Of a stretch of DNA of 64,000 bases, positions 26,794 through 38,689 are shown piece by piece. The notes beneath the pieces are model-generated. The model worked only from the letters and a program-made list of their open reading frames with translations. It was not told the origin of the DNA and did no database searches. The translations under genes and the position numbers were made by a program. The stretch is from Nissolia schottii. Lineage: Eukaryota > Streptophyta > Magnoliopsida > Fabales > Fabaceae. The stretch spans positions 24,671 through 88,670 of the forward strand of contig QANU01010689.1 of assembly GCA_003254905.1 (NCBI GenBank), read 5' to 3'. Numbering within the stretch: position 1 is the first letter of the stretch; each line of letters opens with the position of its first letter.

Positions 26794-28625
26794 CGTAACA
26801 TCCCGCTTTTTTCCTTAGTAAAGATTTCCAAAAATTAAATAGGGAAACTGAGTTTTGCACGAGTTATGGATTAAAATGTCTGTAGAAGAAATTCGACTCA
26901 GTTTCGTAAAATTTTGCAGACAATAGAACATACCTTTTTTGTCATCCGAGTACAATAGCATGTCTAAGGTATCTGTAAAATATATGGTTACGGAGAAAGG
27001 TTCACAAATACCTTAGATCAATTCCAAACATTCCTTAGAAAAATTAGAGGATCACAAGAACGTGATCAGAATATTTTTCGGACAACCGCACACGAAGTAC
27101 CAGGACAGCTAACGACCAAACACGATCAAAATTGATCGGAATTTGGTCTTAGAAAATTTGAAGCACATGGCTGGCCAAGGAAGAAAGAAATTCAAGGCCA
27201 AAATTGTGCCAAAATGGCTTGGTCAAATTCAAAGCAATTATGAACCAAGATGACTCATAAGATGACTAATTAGGTGACTAAGCATGCTAGGTCATGCATG
27301 ACACCATAATTAATTTAGTTTTGAATTAAAATTTTCCTTAGCTTCTTGAAGAAGCTATTTCAGCCCAAGGCCTATATATATGCCCATGGATGGTGCTAAA
27401 TGGAAGACAAGAGGAAGCTTGGTGAAACTCTGCCGGATTACACACTCCACCGTTATTCCGCTAAACTACGAATACAGTAGTTTTCTATTAATCCAAACCC
27501 TAAACTCCCCATAATATTCTTTCTAGAAATCATCCCTTCTTCTCTTAAGTAAAACCCTTCATCCATAACCTTAAAGAATTCTTCCGGTAGCAAGAAGCAC
27601 AAGTTACTAGAATCTCGGAGTTTCTACAGAACTTATGAAGAATTAGTCTCCATGTGGGTAAACTGTAACATCCTGTGTTTCCCTTAGGAAAATATTAATG
27701 AAGGATATATATTAAAATAATTCTTGAAGCAGGATTGGGAAGTTAGGATGGGAAATTCTTAGGTAAAATGCCCCCAGAATATAGGGTGTGTCGCTGCAAG
27801 AAATTTCGCAGACGACTATGCTGCGACTGTTTGCCGCTAGAATTTTACGACGCGTCAAAGGTATCTGTGAAAATACTCTTCCGGAGAAAAATTCACAAAT
27901 GCCTTCAACTAATAATAGTTTTAGGTAGAGGGAAATTAGGGGATCGCGACGATATGATCGAAATATTTTTCGAACGACCGTGCGCGACGTACCGGCACTA
28001 CGAGCGATAAAACACGAGCGAAACGGGACCGGGAAGAGTCAAAAATCAGAATCAGCACGTGATGGTTCAGATTGCTTAGGAAAGTAATTTTAAATTCAAT
28101 TACTATTCATGATTTGACACATGAATTATCTAAATAATTAAATAATTAAATAAGAAAATACATAATGGCATTTTTGTAATTTTGAAGGGGGTAAAAGGGT
28201 AAATTTGGGGGGCAGCACCATGGCTATAAATAGCCACCCCCAAGGCAGACAATTCTTGGAAAATTCCAAGACTAGCTGAAACTCGATCGAGACCGAAGCT
28301 TGCACAAAGCTTGGGACCTCGAGGACTACTCTCGTCCACCTTCTCCATCATCTTACCAGCCCTAAGGAAGTGGGTAACTTAGGCTATCCACCTCCTTGGT
28401 GTTCATGAAGCTTATGTATTGTATATTGCATGTGTATGTAAATGAATGTTTAGAAATGCTGGGTTAGGATTTTGATTTGTGTAAGCATGGTTAGGATGTC
28501 CCTAGGTGCTAGGTAATGGATGGAATTATGTGGAAAATATCATTAAGAAACCATGAGAAACAGGTATGAAAAGAGAGAAGAGAAAGAGGGCCAAACTCAT
28601 AAAACAGGTTCTGGTGAGTACAGGG

Positions 28626-28870
28626 CGCTGAGCGGTCCTAAGGGGCCCTGAGCGGCCTGGGCTGCCACCAAGACCTGATGCATGAGGAGCCTATGTGGAG
28701 AGTAACTCTCAGGGCAAGGCGCTAAGCGGCCAGAAAGGGGCACTGAGCGTACTTCCTTGGGTGCCACGTAGATTGGATAAGGCTGACACAGAACCTCACG
28801 GAGCCAGGTCAGCGCTGAGCGGCTAAAACTGCTGAGCAGACTGATTGTTGTGCTGAGCGGCCTGAAACCC
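28626..28870 (+). repeat. Cluster of gcgctgagcgg words in the Tekay LTR
   Basis: The word gctgagcgg and close variants (ccctgagcgg, gctaagcgg, gctgagcag) occur about eight times in 250 bp. CGCTGAGCG is nearly self-complementary. The same word family marks the Athila-like LTRs in this window (18339-18620, 31757-32040, 37747-38030, 45778-46035, 49225-49480) and the LTR at 54565-54845. Confidence 0.75.
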
Positions 28871-29352
28871 GAGGGTGCTGTTTAGCCTTGCCCAAGGGCC
28901 AAGATGTCAGAATTATTTTGTAAAGCCACATACTTCCATTTGCATTACAGCAAGCCACCTAAGGACAATGAGTACATCAAAGATTATGAGTATCAAGAAG
29001 TGCATGCATCATGAGGCAGTGTTGCCACAAGACTTAGGGCAACCGCAGATCACTAGAATTAAACTACCTAATGTACAAAGATGGTAACTGAACATAAGAA
29101 ACTGGTAATATCTTAAGAAGGCCCGACCACTAAGGGTGGGTGTACCTTGAAGAAAGGACATAGTTATATAGTAGGAAATCCCTCTCTTGGCACGTCATAC
29201 CTGACAAGCCCCTCCCCGGTCAAGCATGAACGACTGGGTTACGATTATGTTATGCAGATAGTTATCTGAACGCGGGTTTCCACCCGGACGAGAGAAAAAG
29301 AAAGTAAGAAATGCTTGAGTTTTTATGTCATGACATTTAAAAGACGAGTCAG

Positions 29353-29485
29353 ATGCCTCTAGATGTGGCATAAGTACACCTCCAGATGTGGTATAAGCAA
29401 CGCCTCCAGACGTGGCGAAGATGATCCTCCATATGTGGATCCCAGGAAAGAAAAAAGAGAGATCTTGTCCTCCAGATGTGGACAA
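29353..29485 (+). repeat. Hairpin array B: constant loop TCCAGATGT, variable stems
   Basis: Five inverted repeats: ATGCC/GGCAT (29353-29357, 29367-29371); ACC/GGT, extended by TA/TA past a mismatch (29378-29380, 29390-29392); CGCC/GGCG (29401-29404, 29414-29417); GATCC/GGATC (29423-29427, 29437-29441); TTGTCC/GGACAA (29465-29470, 29480-29485). Each 9-nt loop is TCCAGATGT or differs from it by one or two bases. Every stem ends in CC/GG next to the loop, and the outer bases covary. The stretch just before the array (gcttgagtttttatgtcatg) matches that before array A, so both occupy the same LTR position. Confidence 0.85.
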
Positions 29486-30026
29486 ACGAGCCCTCGCTTG
29501 CCAGTGTTATTGCTAGGGTACACTCCCGCCATTCTATCAGTTGAATGGTTGTAAGTGGTTGCGGCTGTATGGGGATGACGATCCCGTAGTCAGTAAGGGA
29601 GTGGGGGCATCTAATAGCGAAAAGGAAGCAGCCATAGGCGTGTAAGAGAAGTCCCGATTCCCTCATGCATTATATTGATGTAACACTTGCATAAATGTAT
29701 AACTATGTACGTATGACTATGTATGCATGTTGGGTAATCCATTCGTGAGACACGTACGAGACGGTCACTGTAGCACCGCAAGTCAAGTTAATCAGCACGA
29801 AGGACTAGGTAAGTAAAGACTAGAGATCCCAATCACCTAGTAATTAGATAAAGCTGCTCAGGATCCTAGGCAAGAAATAACTGGTATGGAGTCTAGATGT
29901 ATGAACACTTAGAGATCTCCTGAGTGGCTTGAAGCTTAATTGAGTAACCAGACCCCACTACCCTATAGTTATCCACTAGGAACCATCAGTTCTCACCCCA
30001 CTCACTTATGACTTTAGGTGAGCTAG

Positions 30027-30451
30027 ATGAGTATACCGCCGAGGAAGCGGCAGATCCTTTAGAGCAGGTTTAGGACCGTGGACCCTGAGATAGGGGAGGA
30101 GGCAGAGCTCTGGTCAGTCCTCATAGTAAATAACCCCATCCTTCTCCGAGCAGTATCGCCCGCACCAGCTGAGTCAGGACCCCCTGCCGATGGTCCTCTA
30201 CTGAACGGTGAAACAGGCGAGCCTCCCCCGTACGAGAAGGACGACCGCCACCCCCGATCCACTGGCGAGGAGCCAGTATGAGAGTCGCCAGAGTCTACCG
30301 CCGTCGGTTTGCACCTCGTACCCATGACGACGAGGCAGGTCCATCCACTATCTCTCGGGACCCGCCGGACGTACCCGAGACACCTCCGACCGAGGAAGAG
30401 GATCCCTTGGAGGAGAACGAGGAGGAAAAGGACACGGACCTTGAGGAGTGA
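30027..30451 (+). pseudogene. Relative of the LTR-borne acidic frame, diverged and broken
   Basis: It shares with 168-551 the basic start, the run FRTVDPE-GEEAELW, the PYEKD motif and the Glu-rich end, and lies at the same LTR position. It is more diverged than the copy at 2592-2963 and is not open throughout. Confidence 0.45.
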
Positions 30452-30678
30452 GCTCGACACCCTGACCAGCCATGCCTTCACTGACCCTGTCATCAGACTA
30501 GCCGTAGTTTTGATAGTAGTTGTAGATGTATATGTACACTGATGTATATTCTTTGCAGTACTTGTAGTTTTGATATGTACAGACTCAGCTTATGTATATG
30601 TACGATTATGTATATATGACTTTGTGATATGTATGTAAGTTATTAACTGTTGGACCCTACTCAGTACTGTTTGTTGGG

Positions 30679-32257
30679 TGTTGAAAGCCTTTATGCAATG
30701 GTTTCATACTCTCGTCAATTTAATATATCCTTCTTAAAGCTTTCAGATTCACGAGGAATCCGATTGCAGTATAGACGGGTATAATCGTATCCACAGGGAT
30801 TGTGTTTAAAACCAATATCTTGGAGTTGAACTATTTTAAGCTATAGGAAGTGTATTGGTATTTTGCTAAGTAAATAAATGATAAATAAATGCAAATAAAA
30901 TAAAGAAAACAATAATGGGATAGAGTTTAGGTAGGTAAAGAAAGATGTTGAGATTTTAGTGACAATATTTCTCAATGCAGCCTTATGACCTATGAGTCTT
31001 ATTGATTTTATCGCCACCAGTTCTTAACTTAATCATCTTTCTCAAGCATGTTAAGTTCACAAGTTCCTTTATTAAGTTGTCAATGTCTTGTACAAACTCA
31101 ACAAAGTACCTTGACGTTACAGCGGGTGTTAATGCGATTAGTTCTAGGTTTCCAGTTATGGCAGTTAAGAACTAAATGAATTGATCTAGGTCAAGCTCAA
31201 ATAGTTGTAACTCTCGTTCACAATATTCAAGCATAGAATCAAGCTTAACATAGCACTATTGCTCTTAACTTGGTTTGTAACTTAACTAGCATAACTCTCG
31301 CTCATGCAAATAAGTCTCAAGTCAAGAATCAAAGTACTAACAAAAGCTAGCATTAAGCATAAGATCATTCATTAAAATCATAAGACTTCATAGAATCATA
31401 ATCATAAGTTACAATGGATACATTAAGAAATAAAGCACATCAATCCCAACATGGAAGAAAGTTAGCTATCCATTGTCATGGATAGTTTACAGACTTACAG
31501 GTGGGGTTTAGAGCAATGATACGTTGAGAAGAGTGGTGAAATGTTTCCACACCTCCACCACGGTTCACAACCGTTGGCAATTTGGCAGCACTTCCTCTTA
31601 AGGAAAGCTTCTAAACCCTAACTTCTTTTCTAAACCTAACCTAAGTAATGTATGGAAAGTGGAAAATGGAATTGGAATGAAGTGAGTGGAGTGGGGGTGG
31701 ATGGATGCCTTGAATGCCTCAGCCTCCCTCTATTTATAGGCAAAAGTTGGGTGCCTTCGCTCAGCGATTTTGGTACCATCGCTGAGCGGTTATCTTGTTA
31801 CCGCTGAGCGGCGGCGCACTTCTGTTGAGCGATTGTACTTTTACGCGTCTTCATTAAATGCTCGGCAGCTTTTGCAGGGCGGCGCTGACGTGGATGGCGG
31901 TGCCAGGCTGGCTCCAGCTGGCACAATGATTGCGCCGCGTGCAACTTGCTTGCCGACACTAAATCGCTGAGCGATAAGGCTGGCACCGCTGAGCGATTAG
32001 CCCTTAACCGCTGGGCGATGAGCTTTTATTCGCTGAGCGGTCCTGTCGCCAGAATCTTCTCTTTTAAGCTCTTTTCCAGATCTGCCTTTTCCTTCCATTC
32101 TTCATGGGATTATTCTTCAATTAAGCTACTTGCATCCATCTTCAAAATATATATTAGAAACCTACAAAAATTGGGGAATTCATTAGATAATTCATTGAAA
32201 CATAACAATTAAATGCCTTTTAAAATGATCAAAATTGCATATTTTGGGCATTTAACA
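30679..32257 (-). repeat. Athila-like 3' LTR (left copy)
   Basis: This 1579-bp LTR has the same length as its partner at 36669-38247 and is about 98 percent identical by eye. It contains CGCTGAGCG words at 31757-32040. Confidence 0.9.
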
Positions 32258-33799
32258 CTCCCCCTGACTTAAAACCTTGTTTGTCCTCAAACAAGAGGTA
32301 GTAGAATTATTTTACAAGAGATCGATACTTATGAACATCCGGTTCATGCAATGAATTGAAATGTCTTAAATAGTTTAAGCTTTAGAACAGTGAGACACCA
32401 TAGAACCTGAACATGTCAAATGCATAATTACTTGAATGCCATAAACAAATCACACCTTCCAATGTCTTTTCCACCAAGGAAATTATCATTATGCACACAA
32501 TGGTCAGTGGACCAATTTGGGGTAAGTGTTTTCGCTCATTGTCACCATTGAATCACAACAATTTAAATTTGTTACCTGTCTCATCATTCAATGCATAGTA
32601 TGGTCGTGCAAGGATCACTAAGGACTTTAAAGGGTTGTAATGGGCTAGGCTACTAGAAAATTGGTTTTTCTAGATATGCAAATATTTCCAATCAAGAGAG
32701 CACTTGAAAACCAACTACTTGTTCTTACCCGTTTTCTTCTCAACAGTCTTTCTTTTTCTTTTTCTTTCTCAACCCTTTTCTCTTGATTTCTCTTTTTCTT
32801 CTATCCCTTTTCCTTTTGATTTTTGTTTTGGGATAGAAAGTGTTCTTTTGCACTTCTTGTTTTTGTTCTCTTTATCTTTTGTTTCTTCCACTTTGGCTCA
32901 CCCTTATCTCCCCCAGACTTGGATTTTTGCACATAATCCATTTTTTTGAATGCTCTCTTAATTAAGGGATAACATTGTTTTTTTCTTTTAAAGTTCGGGG
33001 ATTAATGAACAAAAATTTTCTCATGTTAGGCTCAAATGGGGTAACAAAGGATATTCCTAAGTAAAGGTAGGCTTTATTTGGCCAAGTGGGTTTAAATTCT
33101 AATGATTAAAATGCCTTGATCATCTCCTATTATTTCCATACAATTATCAAAATTAGAGACTCAAACAAATTCAATTGTGTAAAAACAATGGTGATTCTCT
33201 CTATCTCACTAAGTGTATGGCTCACTCCCTCACAATGGTTTAGGGTTTTATTTCCTTGATTTGAAAACATCTTCAAGGTTATGTCTATGCAAACAAGTAG
33301 AAATGCAAAATAACATGTTCATGGTATCTATGTATGTATTCACAAAAGGTTTCTTATAGTTGCTGCAACAATTCAATTCATGATATATGTGTTCATGCAT
33401 CAAGCCCAAGTAGAATAAACTACTACTTTGTTTTTAAACAAACAAGTCTTAAGAACAAAAAGGTATCCTAACTAGGAAAAGTAATTAAGGTGCGAAAAAG
33501 ATTAGAATTGCTCCTTGTTATGGTGACTGTGTTCTCTTGATATGACCTCGTCTTCCTTAATGCTTTAAATCCTGCAAAACAATTAGAGAACTCCTTTTTC
33601 AAGGATTGGTTAGCAATCATTCCATTTTCAATCCTTTTCTTCCAATTCCAACCATTTTCACCATTTTCACAAAAAGTTTATTTTAACACCTTATTATTAG
33701 TACTTAACTACTAGAATAATAAAACTCATAGAACTCTGGGTTGCCTCCCAGGAAGCGCTCGTTTAACGTCATTAGCTTGACGCCTGTCTTTAGCAAAGG
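32258..33799 (-). other. Non-coding 3' part of the Athila-like element
   Basis: It contains a T/C-rich tract (about 32700-32900) that reads as purine-rich on the element's sense strand, and the conserved words gggaggcaacc and cgctcgtttaacgtc near 33741-33775. The same words appear, in the opposite orientation, in the internal part of the element at 45556-50595, which links the two. I see no frame with support. Confidence 0.65.
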
Positions 33800-36545
33800 T
33801 TAGGCAAATTCTTTGTCCAGCATATTGCTGACCACTTTGGCTACCTCAAAAAGTCTTTGAAAAGTCCATCCTTCCTTCAGAATTGAGGAGCTACTTATTT
33901 CTTTCGCTCCCTCCTCATTCTCTTTATCCTGCGCAAATCCGTACCTAAATTGAGAAGGTAAAGGTGGTAGCTCTAGTTTCTTATCTTCCTTTGATTTAAC
34001 TTTCTCGTTGAGGTCCTCTATTTCTGCTTTTTCAAGAAGAATGGTTGGTGTGGAGTCAAGGTTTTGCAAAAATAGCTCTATTTCACTTTCTTCCTCCGCA
34101 GTGAATGGCGCTGGGTTATCGGTTAATGCCATTTCCAACGGATCCACCACTTGAGGTTTCCGTTGTACTTGCATAATAACCTCATCAAGTACATCAAGGC
34201 TGAAACATTGTCCCTCATCCTCCGGATATTTCATTGCCTCGAATATATCTAACTGCACCTCATCCTCATGGACTCTGATCTTCAATTTTCCTTAGTCCAT
34301 GTCTATTTCCATTCTTGCAGTCCTCATGAAAGGTCTCCCAAGTATTAGGGGAACCTGAGTATCCTCTGAAATGTCAATCACAACAAAATCAGCGGGAATT
34401 AAGAATTTATCAACCTTTACCAGAACATCTTCCGCTACGCCGAGTGGATATTTGATCGATCTATTAGCTAGTTGCAGGGACATCATGTTTGGCTTCAGTT
34501 CCAAATCACTTATTCTTTTAAGCACAGATAGGGGCATCAGGCTAACACTAGCCCCGAGATCAATTAAAGCTTTGCCCACTGACACATTCCCAATGGTGAC
34601 GGGAATGGTGACACTTCCAGGATCTGTCAATTTGTGGGGAATATAATTCTGGATGATGGCATTGCAGTTTGCGCCTAATTGTACTGTTTCCTCTTCTTGA
34701 TATCTCATTTTTTTCATCAATAACTCCTTCATAAACTTGGCATAAGAGGGCATTTGCTCTAGTACTTCGGCGAATGGAATATTGATTTGTAATCTTTTGA
34801 AAATGTCCATAAACCTAGCAAACTGCCTCTCCTTGTCAAGTTTTGAGGGAGTTTTTGGATAAGGAAGTGATTTTTCTTTGATCAACATCCTTTCTTTTTC
34901 TACTTCTTTTTCCTCTTCCTTTTTCTTCTTATCCTTCTTTTTTTATTTTTCATTTTCTTTATTGATATTTTTATTTTTTTCTTTTTCCTCTTCCTCTACT
35001 TCTTCCTCTCTTTCTTTTCCAATTCTCTCATTTTTTTCAACTTCACCCTTTTTTCCAACATTCTCCTTAACAACTTCAGACCTTGGCAGTTTTCCACTGC
35101 GTGTCAGGACTGCTTTGCATGACTCCTTCGGGTTGGGCTCGGTGTTGGCAGTGAAGGCTCCCCTTCTGATTTCGGCCATTTCCTTCGCGAGCTGGCCTAC
35201 TTGGATTTCCAAGTTTTTAATCGAAGTATCGGTATTTTTCTGGGTTGCCATGGACATCTGCATGAACTGTGTCAAAGTGTCCTCTAGATTGGAATTGGGT
35301 GATTGATTTTGATGAGTTGGGATTTGGTGTGGGGGTTGGAATTGCTGGTTTTGATAGGGAAGTGGCGCTCTATTGGACGGGCCTGCTTCTTTCCTCCAAG
35401 GTTGACTCCTTGGAAATTGCTGGTATGGCCTTTGCTGATTATTGATAAACTGAGCTTCCTCTTCCCTGCACTCACAATAGCCAGTTGGGTGGTCACCAAA
35501 ACAAAATTCACATTGCATTACCTGGTGTCTTCTTGATGACTGGCTTTCCTTCAACTGCTTTGGCAATTCATTCAGCATTTTCTTCATTTCATCTAGTTGT
35601 TGTTGAAGTTGCCTGTTTTGGGCTAAGATGGTGTCATTTGTGCCCAATTCTAACATGCCTCCTCTCCTGGCTGGGTTTTTGTTGTATTGCCCTTGCTAAT
35701 CTGTCAGCGCCATGGATTCGATGATTGTTATGGCTTCGTCTGGTGTCTTGGACATTATCTGTCCACCAGCCGCTGCATCCAGCATAAGCTTATGCTGTTG
35801 TTGTAAGCCATTTCTAAAAATGTGGATTTGAGTTCTGGCATCAAATCCATGGTTTGGGCACCTTCTCAACATTGATTTGTATCACTCCCATGCCTCGCAC
35901 AGACTTTCGTTTGGTGCCTGCACAAAGGTAGAGATAACAGTCTTTAAATCCATAAATTTTGATTGTGAAAAGTACCTCGAACAGAATCTTTCTTCTAGCT
36001 GATCCTAGTTTGAGAGGACGATTTGGGTTTGAGAGGACGATTTGGGGTTGGTCCAGTAACCATTCTTTCGCCTTTCCTATTAAGGTTAACGGGAACAGCC
36101 TCAAGAAAATAGCTTCCTCTTCGGCTTCTGTCATAGCCGCCGTTCCGCACAACTCATAGAATTTCGTGAGATGAGCGTACGGGTCTTCATGATCTAAGCC
36201 TGTAAAAGGATTAGCGCGCATTAATTGGACCAAACCTGGTTGCAGTTGTGGCATTCATTGCGTCCCTGTTGTTCGTCCCATGCGAATGATGTTTCGTGGG
36301 GTGAAGTTGACAAAGCCTTGGCTTTGTCCTGTTCCAGCAGTTCCACCTCCAGTTTCTACCATCGTGTCTTGATTTGAAGAAGATGATGAAGATGAAGATG
36401 AGGAAATTTCTTGTTCTTCCACTGCCTCTGCTAGAGCTTGAGCTCTCCTGGTGTTGCGTCGATTCCTCCTCGTGGTTGCTTCTATTTCTGGATCGAATAG
36501 AAGTTGATCTGCAGAAGTTTTCTTTCGCATACACCAAGATAGCAA
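33800..36545 (-). pseudogene. Athila-like gag and protease region (fossil)
   Basis: In order on the minus strand: a gag capsid part with motifs GLDHEDPYAHLTKFYELC and LTLIGKAKEWL, a zinc-knuckle-like CEFCFGDHPTGYCEC, a long charged linker rich in Glu and Lys, and a protease part with ALIDLGASVSLMPL and LILGRPFMRTA. These are typical of the Athila branch. The region is broken; parts are given as landmarks only. Confidence 0.8.
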
Positions 36546-36668
36546 AGTCTTTGCAAAGGGGTTAGAATAATAACAGAAAAATGCTAATTACACTATTTAC
36601 AAAAGCTTAAAATATCCAATCAAGATAGTGTTTTAAATTGGCACAATCCCCGACAACGGCGCCAAAAT

Positions 36669-38247
36669 TGTTGAAAGCCTTTATGCAATGGTTTCACACT
36701 CTCGTCAATTTAATATATCCTTCTTAAAGCTTTCAGATTCACGGGGAATCCGATTGCAGTATAGACGGGTATAATCATATCCACAGGGATTGTGTTTAAA
36801 ACCAATATCTTGGAGTTGAACTATTTTAAGCTATGGGAAGTGTATTGGTATTTTGCTAAGTAAATAAATGATAAATAAATGCAAATAAAATAAAGAAAAC
36901 AATAATGGGATAGAGTTTAGGTAGGTAAAGAAAGATGTTGAGATTTTAGTGACAATATTTCTCAATGCAGCCTTATGACCTATGAGTCTTATTGATTTTA
37001 TCGCCACCAGTTCTTAACTTAATCATCTTTCTCAAGCATGTTAAGTTCACAAGTTCCTTTATTAAGTTGTCAATGTCTTGCACAAACTCAACAAAGTACC
37101 TTGACGTTACAGCGGGTGTTAATGCGATTAGTTCTAGGTTTCCAGTTATGGCAGTTAAGAACTAAATGAATTGATCTAGGTCAAGCTCAAATAGTTGTAA
37201 CTCTCGTTCACAATATTCAAGCATAGAATCAAGCTTAACATAGCACTATTGCTCTTAACTTGGTTTGTAACTTAACTAGCATAACTCTCGCTCATGCAAA
37301 TAAGTCTCAAGTCAAGAATCAAAGTACTAACAAAAGCTAGCATTAAGCATAAGATCATTCATTAAAATCATAAGACTTCATAGAATCATAATCATAAGTT
37401 ACAATGGATACATTAAGAAATAAAGCACATCAATCCCAACATGGAAGAAAGTTAGCTATCCATTGTCATGGATAGTTTACAGACTTACAGGTGGGGTTTA
37501 GAGCAATGATACGTTGAGAAGAGTGGTGAAATGTTTCCACACCTCCACCACGGTTCACAACCGTTGGCAATTTGGCAGCACTTCCTCTTAAGGAAAGCTT
37601 CTAAACCCTAACTTCCTTTCTAAACCTAACCTAAGTAATGTATGGAAAGTGGAAAATGGAATTGGAATGAAGTGAGTGGAGTGGGGGTGGATGGATGCCT
37701 TGAATGCCTCAGCCTCCCTCTATTTATAGGGAAAAGTTGGGTGCCTTCGCTCAATGATTTTGGTACCATCGCTGAGCGGTTAGCTTGTTACCGCTGAGCG
37801 GCGGCGCACTTCCGCTGAGCGGTTGTACTTTTACGCGTCTTCATTAAATGCTCGGCAGCTTTTGCAAGGCGGCACTGACGTGGATGGCGGCGCCAGGCTG
37901 GCTCCAGCTGGCACAATGATTGCGTCGCGTTCAACTTGCTTGCCGACGCTAAATCGCTGAGCGATAAGGCTGGCACCGCTGAGCGATTAGCCCTTAACCG
38001 CTGGGCGATGAGCTGTTATTCGCTGAGCGGTCCTGTCGCCAGAATCTTCTCTTTTAAGCTCTTTTCCAATTCTACCCTTTCCAACCATTCTTCATGGGAT
38101 TATTCTTCAATTAAGCTACTTGCATCCATCTTCAAAATATATATTAGAAACCTACAAAAATTGGGGAATTCATTAGATAATTCATTGAAACATAACAATT
38201 AAATGCCTTTTCAAATGATCAAAATTGCATATTTTGGGCATTTAACA
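36669..38247 (-). repeat. Athila-like 5' LTR (right copy)
   Basis: This 1579-bp LTR is adjoined on its inner side by the Asp-type primer-binding site near 36645-36664. CGCTGAGCG words lie at 37747-38030. Confidence 0.9.
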
Positions 38248-38689
38248 TTGGGCTGCTTGATTTTTAATATGTATGACTGACGACTCTCTCGATTATCCGT
38301 TATTCGTCTCTATGGAACATATGATATGGTTCCCGCGCATGGCTCTAACTTAATGCCTAAATGTAACTTGCATGAAAGAAAAAGAAATGGGTCCCTATTT
38401 TGAGTTAACAAAAGTATTTTCCTAAATAAATTAGGGACTACCAGTATCCCCACCCAGCAGATAACAACCTAGCAGATGCAGATTATGACTTAAGAATAAG
38501 CTGCTAACCTAGGGTGTTATAGTTAGTATCAGAGCAGTTTGGTCCAAGAGAGCCTGAGGACTTAGCTGCGCTATGCTTCTGAGCATGATAACGGTGTAGA
38601 CTGTTTCTAGGTTGAATGTACTGTTTATGTACACTAGCTTTTCTTGAGACTGATCAACTTGAGCTTTTGCAGGTGCTTATAAATAGACA

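Larger units (their letters stand above)
30674..38252 (-). mobile_element. Athila-like (Ty3/gypsy) element with gag and protease; target duplication ttggg
   Basis: The element occupies 30679-38247 on the minus strand, flanked by ttggg (30674-30678, 38248-38252). Both LTRs are 1579 bp, start TGTTGAAAGCC and end ATTTAACA as read on the plus strand. On the minus strand the 5' LTR is followed by TGGCGCCGTTGTCGGGG, the primer-binding site typical of Athila-group elements, and the 3' LTR is preceded by the purine tract AGGGGGAG. Parts seen are gag and an aspartic-protease region (33.8-36.5 kb), followed by about 1.5 kb of non-coding sequence. I recognise no reverse transcriptase or integrase, so it resembles the non-autonomous gag-bearing class. 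About 25 LTR differences (1.6 percent) suggest well under 1-2 million years. Confidence 0.9.
27667..38521 (+). repeat. Tekay 5' LTR, split by a nested element
   Basis: The LTR consists of 27667-30678 and 38253-38521, with the Athila-like element and one copy of its target duplication ttggg between them. Inside are a cluster of CGCTGAGCGG words (28626-28870), hairpin array B (29353-29485) and a relative of the acidic frame (30027-30451). The end of the LTR aligns with 600-1078 and 3000-3459. Confidence 0.8.

Noticed and set aside
34878-35306. Ser/Phe-rich plus-strand frame
   Set aside because: It is the complement of the Glu/Lys-rich linker of the Athila-like gag region.
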